A stretch of DNA of 64,000 nucleotides. Source: an uncultured Lacticaseibacillus sp. Lineage in GTDB: Bacteria > Bacillota > Bacilli > Lactobacillales > Lactobacillaceae. A program made the position numbers and the translations under genes. Positions 15,839 to 25,208 of the stretch are shown piece after piece (position 1 is the first letter of the stretch; the number at the start of each line of letters is the position of its first letter). The notes under the pieces were generated by a model. It worked only from the letters and a program-made list of their open reading frames with translations, did no database searches and had not been told where the DNA came from. Location: positions 1 to 64,000 of the forward strand of contig CAKRNG010000005.1 in the NCBI GenBank assembly GCA_934370925.1, in the 5' to 3' direction.

Positions 15839-15953
15839 GAGGCTGCGCCAGAAGACGGTTTGGCCCCGGTATACAAGGCAGGCCCGGTGGAAATCCCGAA
15901 CTTAGGATTTCTACCGGGCCTGCCTTGTATGTTAGGGGGCAGTCTTTTGGCGC
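15839..15953. terminator. Large two-tier hairpin terminator (family A/B, copy A)
   Basis: Outer arms GCGCCAGAAGAC (15845-15856) and GTCTTTTGGCGC (15942-15953) enclose a nearly perfect 26-bp inner stem (15871-15896 / 15905-15930, one wobble pair) with an 8-nt loop. On the minus strand it ends AGCCTCATTTTTTT, a terminator for the ABC-F gene. The same frame occurs at 63356-63474 with unrelated inner arms. Confidence 0.85.
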
Positions 15954-16008
15954 GCGACTGGATGTAACGTTCGTGTACTTTGGACTTCTGGCGCACCACT
16001 TTTTTATG

Positions 16009-17892
16009 TTAATTCACATAAGCATCCAATTCAACGTACCGGTCCAGCAATTCATCCTGCATCACCGTGAGTTCATCAAGTTCTGCTTGCAGCGTCCCGA
16101 GGCGGCCATAGTCATCCCCACACGTCTGCATTTCTGCGTTGATGGCTTCAATTCGTTCATCGATTTTGTCCATCTGTGGCATCAGCGTTTCGTATTCCTT
16201 TTGCTCCGCATACGTCAGCTTGACCTTCTGCTTAGGGGCAGCCGGCGCCGCTTCTGCCTTCTGAACTGTAACCTTCTCCTTGGCGGGGGCGGTCGTTTCA
16301 TCCTGACGGGCTAAATAATCCGTAAAGAGCCCCGCAACAGGCGTAATCGCACCATCCCCATCGAAAACCAGCAGACGGTCCGCCACTTTATCCAGGAAGT
16401 ACCGGTCGTGGGAAACGGTGATGACGGTTCCTGCAAAGTGGTCGAGATAGTCTTCAAGCACCGTCAACGTGGCGATATCCAAATCATTCGTTGGTTCGTC
16501 CAGTAACAAGACGTTCGGCTGGTGCATCAGGATTTGCAGCAGGTAGAGCCGGCGCTGTTCCCCACCGGACAACCGGTTAATCCGGGTGCCGTGACTCGCG
16601 CGCGAGAAGAGGAAATCATCGAGCAGTTGCGTCACACTTTGATGTTCGCCGTTCCCGTTCGTGACCCCTTCGCCAACCGCCTGCAAGTATTCAATCACCC
16701 GCATATCTTGATCCAATGGTGGCATCTGCTGGCGGTAGTACCCGAGGCGCACGGTGTCCCCAACGTCACAAATCCCCCCATCCAGCTTCAAGTCGCCGGA
16801 GAAGACATTGAGTAAGGAAGACTTCCCGGCACCATTCACCCCAGTAATCCCAATTCGCTGGTTCCGCTGAATGAGGAGTTCGAAGTGGGACAGGATTTGG
16901 TGGTCGCCGAGCTTCAGGCTTGCGTCGTGCAACTCAATAACCTTTTTCCCCAAACGCTGACCACCGATATCGATGGCCACCTTTCCGCGTTCTGGCGCAA
17001 CGGTGCCGGGCTTCATGGCGTCGAATCGCTTAATCCGCGCATTCTGCTTCGTGGAGCGTGCGTGCGCTCCCTCCCGCATCCAGGCCAGTTCGTGCTTATA
17101 GAGCTGTGCCTGCTTGTGGGCCGCCGACGTTTCCAATTCAATCTGCGCGGCCTTTTGTTCGACATAGGCCTGATAGTTACCAGGGAAAATGTTGAGCCGA
17201 CCGAGGTCGAGTTCGAAAATGCGGTTTGCCACCCGGTCAAGGAAATACCGGTCATGCGTTACGACCAGCAAGGCGCCCTTATACGCAGCCAGGTACTTTT
17301 CCAGCCAGGCAATGGAGTCAAAGTCCAAGTGGTTCGTTGGTTCGTCCAGAATCAGCAAATCTGGGTTCTCAATCAGCACCTGTGCGAGTCCCACACGTTT
17401 CTTCTGCCCCCCAGATAAAACCCCAATCTTCTGGGTTAAATCCGTCAGGTGCAACTGCGTCAGAATCGTCTTGATGTTCGTTTCCGCATCCCACGCATCC
17501 AACTGATCCATTCGCTGTTCCGCCCGTGTATAGCGGTCCTGCACCGTCTCGTCCATGGGTGCCAGCGTGTAAGCATCCAGTGCACGTTCATAGTCCCGAA
17601 TTGCCTGGAATACAGGCGAATCCCCACCGTAGACCGCGTCCATAATCTTGGCTTCGTTATCCAATGGTGGCTGCTGTTCAAGGAAGGAAATACTATAGTT
17701 CTTCGGTGTCTGGATTTCGCCCGCATCAAAGGCATCCGTTCCCGCAAGCCCCCGAAGCAGGGTGGTTTTCCCCGTTCCGTTGACCCCAATGAGCCCAATC
17801 CGATCGCCTTCGTTAATCAGAAAGTCAATCTGGCTCAGTAGTTGCTTATCCCCGTAAGCCTTACTAACGCCACTTGCCGTTAATGTTTGCAC
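16009..17892 (-). CDS. ABC-F family ATPase (Uup/YfmR-like)
   Basis: A 627-aa soluble protein with two ABC domains: Walker A GVNGTGKTT (near 37) and GVNGAGKSS (near 348), signatures LSGGQKKR and LSGGEQRR, Walker B LLILDEPTNHLDF and LLLDEPTNDLD. A linker of about 80 residues lies between them, and a C-terminal extension (about 540-627) is Ala/Lys-rich then coiled coil, as in Uup. ABC-F proteins act on the ribosome E site or on rRNA/DNA structures; resistance function is not indicated. Closely follows cca (15 bp). Confidence 0.92.
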   Translation of the reverse strand: MQTLTASGVSKAYGDKQLLSQIDFLINEGDRIGLIGVNGTGKTTLLRGLAGTDAFDAGEIQTPKNYSISFLEQQPPLDNEAKIMDAVYGGDSPVFQAIRDYERALDAYTLAPMDETVQDRYTRAEQRMDQLDAWDAETNIKTILTQLHLTDLTQKIGVLSGGQKKRVGLAQVLIENPDLLILDEPTNHLDFDSIAWLEKYLAAYKGALLVVTHDRYFLDRVANRIFELDLGRLNIFPGNYQAYVEQKAAQIELETSAAHKQAQLYKHELAWMREGAHARSTKQNARIKRFDAMKPGTVAPERGKVAIDIGGQRLGKKVIELHDASLKLGDHQILSHFELLIQRNQRIGITGVNGAGKSSLLNVFSGDLKLDGGICDVGDTVRLGYYRQQMPPLDQDMRVIEYLQAVGEGVTNGNGEHQSVTQLLDDFLFSRASHGTRINRLSGGEQRRLYLLQILMHQPNVLLLDEPTNDLDIATLTVLEDYLDHFAGTVITVSHDRYFLDKVADRLLVFDGDGAITPVAGLFTDYLARQDETTAPAKEKVTVQKAEAAPAAPKQKVKLTYAEQKEYETLMPQMDKIDERIEAINAEMQTCGDDYGRLGTLQAELDELTVMQDELLDRYVELDAYVN

Positions 17893-17907
17893 GACGATTT
17901 CCTCCGT

Positions 17908-19101
17908 TTATTCTGTCATTGTTTGTGCCGTTGCAAGCAGCACACTGGCGTCATTCGGCAACGCACCCGCAATCACCTGATCACGAACAGCTGCCAGAAT
18001 ACGTCCAAGTGCCGGTCCAGGTTTCATCCCCGAATCCATCAGCATCTTGCCCGTCAACGCAAGCTCACGCGCGTCATGAATCGGTAGCGCCGCATACCGT
18101 ACCTGCCAGGATGCCACGTCGACCGTCGTCTGCAAGTATGTCGCCGCCGTTGCCGCCGCGGTGACGCCCGCTTGCCCCGCGAGATAAAGGTCTGCGGGCG
18201 TCACATCGTCTACCAGTACCTTGAGGAGTAACGCAACTGCGCGTGCCACCACACTTGTCAGTTCATTAGGTTGCTTCCATGCCTTCAAAAACGTCTGTAC
18301 GGGCACGTCAAGGACTGCGGTGAGCAACGTCCACGCACTCGCCTCATCCGGCAACTGACGGTCAGGCAACGTAGCGAGTGTCCGCAGCTGGGGTTCAGTT
18401 CCCGCAAGCATCGGACAATAGGTGTGCAACCCTGCATCAATCATGCTGGTCAAGCCGGCACGTCGATTGATTCCCAGTAATAGCCGGCCAAACTCCGTCG
18501 CAATACGTTCCACCGCGATGTGTTGCAGCAGTGCCGCATTATCCCGCAACGCAGCTGCCGTGTTCGCCTCCAAGCGGAACCCAAGCTGGCTCTCAAACCG
18601 CACCGCCCGCATCATCCGTAAGGCGTCCTCATGAAAACGGTCCTGTGCATTCCCAACCGCCCGTAACACATGGACATCAAGGTCAGCAAGGCCCGCAAAG
18701 TTATCGATAATTTCCCCATCATGTCGCGCAGCCAACGCGTTGATTGTGAAATCACGGCGCAATTGATCCTGCTTCAGCGATCGAACAAAAGTGACCTGGT
18801 CGGGACGGCGAAAATCTTGGTAGCCCGTCTCCGTCCGGAAAGTCGTCACCTCGTATCCCGTCCCGTGGTCCATCACCATCACCGTCCCGTGCTGAATGCC
18901 AGTGTCCACGGTGCGCCGAAACAACCCCTTCACCTCTTCAGGATAGGCCGAAGTCGCAATATCCACGTCATGAATAGGCAAGCCCAGTAGCGCATCCCGC
19001 ACACAACCGCCAACAAAATAGGCCTCAAACCCCGCATCCTCAATTCGCTTTAAGATGGGAATTGCTGCTTGAAATTCTGGGTGGGTTAAATCAACGTCCA
19101 C
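17908..19101 (-). CDS. cca: CCA-adding tRNA nucleotidyltransferase
   Basis: 397 aa, bacterial class II enzyme that adds or repairs the tRNA 3' CCA. Catalytic head: [23 protein letters not shown] near residues 29-50 (GG motif and DxD), [10 protein letters not shown] near 114 and [14 protein letters not shown] near 158 (ERxxxE-type region nearby: [12 protein letters not shown]). Followed by the helical tail. Start ATG 19101. Confidence 0.96.
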   Translation of the reverse strand: MDVDLTHPEFQAAIPILKRIEDAGFEAYFVGGCVRDALLGLPIHDVDIATSAYPEEVKGLFRRTVDTGIQHGTVMVMDHGTGYEVTTFRTETGYQDFRRPDQVTFVRSLKQDQLRRDFTINALAARHDGEIIDNFAGLADLDVHVLRAVGNAQDRFHEDALRMMRAVRFESQLGFRLEANTAAALRDNAALLQHIAVERIATEFGRLLLGINRRAGLTSMIDAGLHTYCPMLAGTEPQLRTLATLPDRQLPDEASAWTLLTAVLDVPVQTFLKAWKQPNELTSVVARAVALLLKVLVDDVTPADLYLAGQAGVTAAATAATYLQTTVDVASWQVRYAALPIHDARELALTGKMLMDSGMKPGPALGRILAAVRDQVIAGALPNDASVLLATAQTMTE

Positions 19102-19120
19102 GAGCGAGTCCTCCTAAAAA

Positions 19121-20386
19121 TTACAAATCTTGTTTTAATTCATCAAGCCGGTCTTGCGCATCGTCGTCATCAGGCTGAAGTGCCACAAGCCGCGTCAACG
19201 CCGCTGTTTCTTCAGCCCGCGCCCCGGTTGTGCGGAAAAAGCCCGCAATCTCGCGCAAGAAGTCCGGCCGATCCTGGAACGTGCGGAATGCCAGCAAATA
19301 GTTCGAACGTGCTTGTGCATCGTTTTCCACCTGCTCGTAAGAACGCGCCAGGTTCCAGTACAGTTGCGGGTCACTTTCGCCGCTTGCGTCTAGATCACCC
19401 AAGTAATCAATGTTCTCCTGATGGCGCCCAGCATGCAACAAGAAGTTCGACCATGCCAAAACATAATGCTGGTTATCTGGTTCCAGATTCAGTGCACCGC
19501 GAAGGAACCGTTCGCCCAGTGCGTCATCCTGCTGTGCCAAGGCCAGCTCCGCCCCAATGCTGAACAGTTCGGGATTCGTATCGTCGTGTGCCAGTCCCGT
19601 TTGGATTGTCATCAGCGCTGCATCCGGCAAACCCAACTGCCGCTGTGCCTGCGCCAACGGAAGATAGGCGTTCGTGTAACTTTCATCCGCGTCCAGAACT
19701 GCCTGGAACGCATCGGTCGCACGCTGCGCTTCTTCCAATTGTACGTACAGGCCCCCCAACTGGAATCGGTCATCGATTGGTAGGTGGTCCTCACCCACTT
19801 CCTGGTAGACGCTCACGGCATCTTCAAACCGTCCCGTCTGCGCCAAACTCTCCGCATAACGCAACCGGACATTAACACCCGCAATGGTCGTTTCATCCAT
19901 ATCCAACAGCTCAAGGTAAGCCGCAGCTGCCTGGGTAAAGTGCCCCCACGTAAACTGCAATTCACCGAGCGCAAAAACAATCACGGGTTCATCGGGTGCG
20001 AGTTCACGTGCCTGGGTGAGTTTCTGCAAACTGACTTCATAGAGCCCTTGCGTTTGGTAAACATCCGCTGTCGCCATGAGTGCCTGCACGTATGCGGGAT
20101 TCTCCGGGGTAATCCGTTCTAGGTAGGTCAACGCCTGGTCCGTATCCCCATCAGAAACCGCAATATCAGCCAGTGCCGTCAGAATGTCGCCGTCATCAGG
20201 GTAATGGCCCAGTAATTCTTGATAGAGGCGCTTGGCCTGACCGGTAAAGCCCATCGCGTAGAGTTCCTCAGCCAGGTTAAATTTCGTTTCGTCATCTTCA
20301 TTTTCAAGCACTTGCCGAAAAAGGTCACGTGACTGATCAACGTTCCCCTTCTCCAATGCATCAAGCATTTGTTCTGCGTAATTCAT
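19121..20386 (-). CDS. Tetratricopeptide repeat protein
   Basis: 421 aa composed of about a dozen TPR helices with recurring A-x-G-x-x-x-x-A patterns; it is acidic (Asp/Glu/Gln-rich) and lacks signal peptide or membrane segments, so it is a cytosolic scaffold. A TPR protein at this place, between cca and hup/der, is common in lactobacilli; the partner is unknown. ATG 20386 has GGAGG 8 nt upstream. Confidence 0.85.
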   Translation of the reverse strand: MNYAEQMLDALEKGNVDQSRDLFRQVLENEDDETKFNLAEELYAMGFTGQAKRLYQELLGHYPDDGDILTALADIAVSDGDTDQALTYLERITPENPAYVQALMATADVYQTQGLYEVSLQKLTQARELAPDEPVIVFALGELQFTWGHFTQAAAAYLELLDMDETTIAGVNVRLRYAESLAQTGRFEDAVSVYQEVGEDHLPIDDRFQLGGLYVQLEEAQRATDAFQAVLDADESYTNAYLPLAQAQRQLGLPDAALMTIQTGLAHDDTNPELFSIGAELALAQQDDALGERFLRGALNLEPDNQHYVLAWSNFLLHAGRHQENIDYLGDLDASGESDPQLYWNLARSYEQVENDAQARSNYLLAFRTFQDRPDFLREIAGFFRTTGARAEETAALTRLVALQPDDDDAQDRLDELKQDL

Positions 20387-20466
20387 CAAGGATGCCTCCT
20401 GTTGTTAGCCGTTTTCTGCAATATGCGTCCAGTTACTACCTTACCGCAAATCAAGGATTTCTGCAC

Positions 20467-20507
20467 GAAAAAAGGGCTTCAAGACGCGAACGTCTCAAAA
20501 CCCTTCT
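20467..20507 (-). terminator. Terminator of hup
   Basis: GAAGGGTTTTGAGACG, TTCG loop, CGTCTTGAAGCCC followed by TTTTTT on the minus strand. Confidence 0.9.
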
Positions 20508-20529
20508 CGTTATGCTACATCTCCGTTAA

Positions 20530-20805
20530 TTACTTAACGGCGTCCTTCAATGCCTTACCAGGCTTGAATGCTGGAACCTTGGATGCAGGAATTTCGATTT
20601 CGGCACCGGTCTGTGGGTTGCGGCCCTTGCGTGATGCGCGTTCGCGTACCTCGAAGTTACCAAAACCAATCAGTTGTACCTTGTCGCCCTTAGCCAGACT
20701 GTCCTGGATGGATGCGAAGACTGCATCTACTGCAGCCGTTGCGTCCTTCTTGGTCAAACCAGTTGAAGTAGCAACGCTATCGATAAGCTCTGCTTTGTTA
20801 GCCAT
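20530..20805 (-). CDS. hup: HU family DNA-binding protein
   Basis: A 91-aa histone-like protein that bends and compacts DNA. All family marks are present: N-terminal helices ([17 protein letters not shown]), the [18 protein letters not shown] arm with PxTG-type loop, and C-terminal [14 protein letters not shown]. It has its own promoter and terminator, suiting high expression. CGGAGGTG precedes the ATG. Confidence 0.97.
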   Translation of the reverse strand: MANKAELIDSVATSTGLTKKDATAAVDAVFASIQDSLAKGDKVQLIGFGNFEVRERASRKGRNPQTGAEIEIPASKVPAFKPGKALKDAVK

Positions 20806-20882
20806 ATTATTTCACCTCCGTCAATTAGATGCGTGAACACCCAAAATGCCCACTAAATGTGTGGTTCAAGAATGAGGAAATA

Positions 20883-20911
20883 ATGATAGCCGAAGCATCA
20901 CCATTTCACAA
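20883..20911 (-). promoter_or_regulatory. hup promoter
   Basis: TTGTGA (20906-20911), 17 bp, TATCAT (20883-20888). A second overlapping candidate, TTGATA-17-TATTTT, lies about 30 bp upstream. Confidence 0.65.
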
Positions 20912-20965
20912 CTAAAAATATCACAGGAACAGCGTCATATCAAGGGTTTCCGCGCTTTTTTGTTG

Positions 20966-20988
20966 TTAAAAGCGTGAAATATCACGCA
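20966..20988 (-). terminator. Terminator of der
   Basis: GCGTGA-TATT-TCACGC hairpin followed by TTTTAAC on the minus strand, between der and hup. Confidence 0.65.
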
Positions 20989-21036
20989 ACTGTCATATAA
21001 ATCGTAAATCACACGAAACAACTTAAAATTCCTAAA

Positions 21037-22344
21037 CTACTGGCGACTCCGCGCAATTAAATGAATTGGCGTTCCCGTGAAGTCAAAGGTGTCGCGTAGC
21101 TGGTTTATGAGAAAACGCTGATAGGAAAAATGAAGCAAATCTGGATCATTCACAAACACAATGAACGTAGGTGGCTTGATGGCAACCTGCGTCATGTAGT
21201 AAATGCGCAGTCGCTTCCCGTTAACGGTTGGCGTTGGCGTTACCAGCAAGGCATCGTTCAGCACATCGTTCAGCACGCTGCTCTGAATGCGACGTGACTG
21301 GTTTTCAGCTGCCTGAATGATAAGCGCAGGAATGTTGCTTAAACGCTGATGGGTCTTCGCGGAAACGAAGATAATTGGTGCGTAATCCAGATACTGGAAT
21401 TCACTCCGCACGAGGTTCTCAAAATCGCCCATCGTGTGTGTATCCTTCTCCAACGTATCCCACTTGTTCACGACAATAATCACGGCGCGACCAGCTTCGT
21501 GCGCGTAACCCGCAACCCGCTTGTCTTGTTCGCGAATCCCCTCTTCAGCGTTCAGAACCATGAGCACCACGTCGGAGCGATCAATCGCCCGCATGGCCCG
21601 CAGCACTGAATACTTTTCCGTTGCTTCATACACCTTCCCGCGCTTACGCAGGCCGGCTGTATCAATCATGGTGAAGTCGGTTTCATCCGCATTGAACTTT
21701 GTATCGATGGCATCCCGCGTTGTGCCTTCCATAGAAGAAACAATCACACGATTCTCACCCAAGATGGCGTTCACGAGTGATGACTTCCCAACGTTTGGCC
21801 GCCCAATCAGGGAGAACTTGATGGAATCATCATCTTCGTTATCGTCTTCTTCAGGGAACTTAGCGAAGACGGCATCCAGCACGTCCCCAAGGCCAATCCC
21901 GTGCGTCCCGGACAATGGCAATGGTTCGCCAAAACCAAGACTGTAGAAATCAAAGACTTCATTACGTCGTTCTGCATTATCGACTTTGTTCACTGCCAGA
22001 ATGACCGGCTTGTCTGCACGGTACAAAATCTGGGCTACGCGTTCGTCCGCATCGGTTACCCCATTCTCAACGTTTACAATAAACAGAATGACGTCCGCTT
22101 CGTTAATCGCGATTTCTGCCTGTTCGGTAATCTGCGTCACAAGTGGCGCGTCACCGATATCAATCCCACCGGTATCAATCACGGCGAACTCACGGGCCAA
22201 CCAGGTTGCACGACCATACAAACGGTCACGCGTCACACCTGGGGTATCCTCAACAATTGCCTGGCGCGTCCCGACAATACGGTTAAAGATGGTCGACTTA
22301 CCTACGTTGGGGCGGCCGACAATTGCCAAAGTTGGCAAACTCAT
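21037..22344 (-). CDS. der: Ribosome-assembly GTPase Der (EngA)
   Basis: 435 aa with two tandem GTPase domains: [12 protein letters not shown] (residue 9) and [12 protein letters not shown] (near 184), each with DTAG/DTGG, NKVD and NKWD motifs, then a C-terminal KH-like domain (from about 352). It is essential for 50S subunit maturation. It lies downstream of rpsA, separated by a terminator. Confidence 0.98.
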   Translation of the reverse strand: MSLPTLAIVGRPNVGKSTIFNRIVGTRQAIVEDTPGVTRDRLYGRATWLAREFAVIDTGGIDIGDAPLVTQITEQAEIAINEADVILFIVNVENGVTDADERVAQILYRADKPVILAVNKVDNAERRNEVFDFYSLGFGEPLPLSGTHGIGLGDVLDAVFAKFPEEDDNEDDDSIKFSLIGRPNVGKSSLVNAILGENRVIVSSMEGTTRDAIDTKFNADETDFTMIDTAGLRKRGKVYEATEKYSVLRAMRAIDRSDVVLMVLNAEEGIREQDKRVAGYAHEAGRAVIIVVNKWDTLEKDTHTMGDFENLVRSEFQYLDYAPIIFVSAKTHQRLSNIPALIIQAAENQSRRIQSSVLNDVLNDALLVTPTPTVNGKRLRIYYMTQVAIKPPTFIVFVNDPDLLHFSYQRFLINQLRDTFDFTGTPIHLIARSRQ

Positions 22345-22365
22345 GTGTATCCCTTCCTTCCAAAC

Positions 22366-22395
22366 AAAAAAGTTGAGCCAAGGCTCAACTTTTTG
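22366..22395. terminator. Terminator of rpsA
   Basis: AAAAAGTTGAGCC / GGCTCAACTTTTT, perfect 13-bp arms, works in both directions. Confidence 0.92.
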
Positions 22396-22415
22396 CTTAT
22401 CGCATCAAATTAGGT

Positions 22416-23684
22416 TTAGTCCTTAGCGGCGTCCTTCAGAGCGTCACCGAGAATGTCACCAAGGGAGAAGCCGGAGTCGTCCTGCTGGTATTCAGCTGGG
22501 ATCTGGGTGTGGCTTCCACCTTCACGACGGCCACGGCCGCCACGGTTGTTGCTGCTGTTGTTGCTACGACGTGGCTGGTCGTTGCTTTCGCTGCTACCAG
22601 CAGGTGCTTCGGTGAGCGCCTTGATGGAAAGCTGCAAACGGTGTGCGGAAGGGTCAACAGAGAGAACCTTGACCTGAACTTCCTGGCCTTCAGAAAGAAC
22701 TTCCTGAGGCGTGCCGATGTGTTCGTGTGAAATCTGGGAAATGTGAACCAGACCTTCAACACCTGGGAATACTTCGACAAATGCACCGAATGTGGTCAAA
22801 CGACGAACGGTACCAGTGAGCGTTGCGCCCTCTGGAGCCTTGTCTTCGATGTCATCCCATGGTTCTGGAAGGGCTGCTTTGATGGAAAGGCTGATACGGT
22901 TCTTCTCTTCATCGAGGTTCAGAACCTTAACCTTAACATCTTCGCCAACCTTCAGAACATCACTAGGCTTGTCAACGCGGTCGAAGGAAATCTGGGAAAC
23001 GTGTACCAGACCGTCAACGCCACCAAGGTCAACGAATGCCCCGAAGTTCGTGAGACGAGCAACCTTACCTTCAAGAACGTCGCCAACAGCAAGCTTGCCG
23101 AAGATTTCCTTGCGGGCTTCTGCCTTGCTTGCTTCAACAACTGCACGGTGAGAAAGGATGAGACGGTTTTCGGTTGCATCAATCTCAACAATCTTGAATT
23201 CAAGTTCCTGGCCCTTGTACTGGTTCAGGTCTTCAACGAAGTGGTCTGCTACCATGGATGCTGGAACGAATCCACGCACGCCAGCGTTGACAACCAAACC
23301 ACCCTTAACTACGGAAGTTACAGGTGCGGTAATGGTGTTACCAGCTTCGTATTCCTTCTGAATGTCAGCCCAAACCTTCTGAGCTTCCAGGCGCTTCTTG
23401 GAAAGCAGGTACTGCCCGTTTTCCTTATCCTTACCAATCGTGCTGATAACCACAAGTTCAAGTTCGTCACCGATCTTAGCTTCTGCGTGGATATCGTCGA
23501 CTGGCTGAGTACTTAATTCCTTAAGTGGCACAACCCCTTCAACACCGGTACCTTCGATGCCGACTGTCAGCTGCTTGTCCTCGATTGCAAGAACCTCTGC
23601 CTTGACCACGTCACCGACTTTAACCGTGCTGACGCTGTTCAGTGCGTCTGCCATTGTTTCTGGGTTTACGCTGTTTTCACTCAT
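22416..23684 (-). CDS. rpsA: 30S ribosomal protein S1-like RNA-binding protein
   Basis: 422 aa with four S1 (OB-fold) domains of about 70 residues, starting near 20, 107, 192 and 278; domains 3 and 4 have clear GxVxxLTNFGAFVDLGGVDGLVHVSQIS patterns. The C-terminal 60 residues are Ser/Asn/Arg/Gly-rich and probably disordered. Gram-positive RpsA with four domains is shorter than the six-domain E. coli S1. It follows cmk in the conserved cmk-rpsA-der order. AAGGAGG lies before ATG 23684. Confidence 0.95.
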   Translation of the reverse strand: MSENSVNPETMADALNSVSTVKVGDVVKAEVLAIEDKQLTVGIEGTGVEGVVPLKELSTQPVDDIHAEAKIGDELELVVISTIGKDKENGQYLLSKKRLEAQKVWADIQKEYEAGNTITAPVTSVVKGGLVVNAGVRGFVPASMVADHFVEDLNQYKGQELEFKIVEIDATENRLILSHRAVVEASKAEARKEIFGKLAVGDVLEGKVARLTNFGAFVDLGGVDGLVHVSQISFDRVDKPSDVLKVGEDVKVKVLNLDEEKNRISLSIKAALPEPWDDIEDKAPEGATLTGTVRRLTTFGAFVEVFPGVEGLVHISQISHEHIGTPQEVLSEGQEVQVKVLSVDPSAHRLQLSIKALTEAPAGSSESNDQPRRSNNSSNNRGGRGRREGGSHTQIPAEYQQDDSGFSLGDILGDALKDAAKD

Positions 23685-23769
23685 GCCAAAAAATCCTCCT
23701 TAACGACTATCATCAAATGTTAGTATACCCGAATTCAAACTTAAATACCACCATAAAGGCGAAATAGTT

Positions 23770-24432
23770 TTAGGCTTCGCGTTCTGCCTTTAATGTCATA
23801 ATTTTTTCGACCACTTCATCGATGGTCATGTGGGTTGTGTCCAGCAAAATTGCGTCATCCGCCTGCCGAAGTGGTGAGGTTGCACGGGTCGAATCCTTAT
23901 GATCACGCGCCGCAATTTCTTCTTCGAGGGTTTCGATTGAAACATCAATCCCCTTCTCCTTGTTATCCAAGAAACGACGACGGGCACGTTCTGCAACGCT
24001 CGCAATCATGAAGACCTTCAGTTCAGCATCTGGCAAGACGGTCGTTCCGATATCACGCCCATCCATCACGATGTTGCCTTCAGCCGCAATATCGCGCTGC
24101 CATGCCGTCAAGTTCTCACGGACCGCTGGGATTGCGGCAACGGCACTGGCATTATTCGTCACATCTTCCTGACGAATCGCCAATGAAACATCCGCATCAT
24201 TCATGTAGACCAATTGGCCATCCGCTGTCGGTACGAATTTCAATGCCATCTCTGGCAACAAGGCAGTCACCGCATCCGCATCATCCGGTGCAACACCACG
24301 ACGTAATGCCATCAGTGTTACTGCGCGATACATCGCGCCCGTGTCACAGTAAACGTAACCTAACTTCTTTGCGACCAATTTCGCAATGGTACTCTTGCCA
24401 GCGCTTGCCGGTCCATCAATTGCAATCTGCAT
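23770..24432 (-). CDS. cmk: Cytidylate kinase
   Basis: 220 aa; phosphorylates CMP and dCMP. P-loop GPASAGKSTIAK at residue 8, VYCDTGAMYRAVTL, MDGRDIGTTVLPDAELKVF and a LID region ending RDHKDSTRATSPLRQADDA are all typical. ATG 24432 has GGAGG 5 nt upstream; the longer frame has no site. Confidence 0.97.
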   Translation of the reverse strand: MQIAIDGPASAGKSTIAKLVAKKLGYVYCDTGAMYRAVTLMALRRGVAPDDADAVTALLPEMALKFVPTADGQLVYMNDADVSLAIRQEDVTNNASAVAAIPAVRENLTAWQRDIAAEGNIVMDGRDIGTTVLPDAELKVFMIASVAERARRRFLDNKEKGIDVSIETLEEEIAARDHKDSTRATSPLRQADDAILLDTTHMTIDEVVEKIMTLKAEREA

Positions 24433-24475
24433 AACAACCTCCAAAAACTTTTTGTGCAAATTAGCCTGAACACAA

Positions 24476-24500
24476 TTAAAGGCAGGAGTTCTCCCGCCTC
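24476..24500 (-). terminator. Terminator of the LysM-protein gene
   Basis: GGCGGGAG-AA-CTCCTGCC hairpin with a weak tail TTTAATT. Confidence 0.6.
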
Positions 24501-24526
24501 ATCATTGCTTCATTCTATCAGTTATC

Positions 24527-25153
24527 CTACTTAACCTTCAATACCTGGCCAGGTGTTACCGTAATGCTTGACCCCATACCGTTCAGCGCCTGAATCTCGC
24601 TCAGCGTCATCCCGTGGTTTGCCGCAATTCGGTACAAGTTGTCCCCTGACTGCACGGTGTAAGTGCTCGTCGCGGTTGAACTACTACTACTACTGCTGCT
24701 TGCCGTGCTGGTGCTACTGGATGATGCAGCGGAACTGACAGCTGAGCTCGAGGAACTAACAACACTCGAAGAAGAAGCCTTTTCGCTGGAAGAAACGGCC
24801 TTACTGCTTGAGGAAGAAGCCTTCTTCGAGGAGGAACTCGACTTCTTGCTGGAAGAAGCGATATCCTTCACGGATCTACTCTTACTCGTCACGGAGATAC
24901 GCGTTGGGGTTTCCGAGGCGTTCTCCATCCGTTTATTCACGGCTGACCACACGATTGGAATCAGGAACACAAGGACAAGGATCAACCCGAGGGCTGCCGT
25001 TAGAATCGTGTTTCCTCGCGTATGCTTGCGTTTCTGCACACGTGAAAAACTTCCGTCATCGTCACGATCATCTTCAAACTGTTTGTTCCAGGGCGCTTCA
25101 GTATGCTCCTGGTTACTCTTGGCGGTATCTTTATCTGTTGGTCGCTTTGGCAC
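24527..25153 (-). CDS. LysM-domain membrane protein, YpbE-like
   Basis: 208 aa: charged cytoplasmic region (1-50), TM helix near 52-75, a low-complexity Ser/Ala/Lys linker of about 70 residues, and a C-terminal LysM domain (YTVQSGDNLYRIAANHGMT). It should be fixed in the membrane with LysM bound to peptidoglycan. Location next to recQ and ypbB matches YpbE of Bacillus. GTG 25153 is chosen because GGGGAGG lies 7 nt upstream. An extended -10 (TGCTACAAT, 25184-25192) gives it a possible own promoter. Confidence 0.88.
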   Translation of the reverse strand: MPKRPTDKDTAKSNQEHTEAPWNKQFEDDRDDDGSFSRVQKRKHTRGNTILTAALGLILVLVFLIPIVWSAVNKRMENASETPTRISVTSKSRSVKDIASSSKKSSSSSKKASSSSSKAVSSSEKASSSSVVSSSSSAVSSAASSSSTSTASSSSSSSSTATSTYTVQSGDNLYRIAANHGMTLSEIQALNGMGSSITVTPGQVLKVK

Positions 25154-25208
25154 AACAATGCCTCCCCAAATTTGTCTGGATTCATTGTAGCACATGGACG
25201 GGCCACAA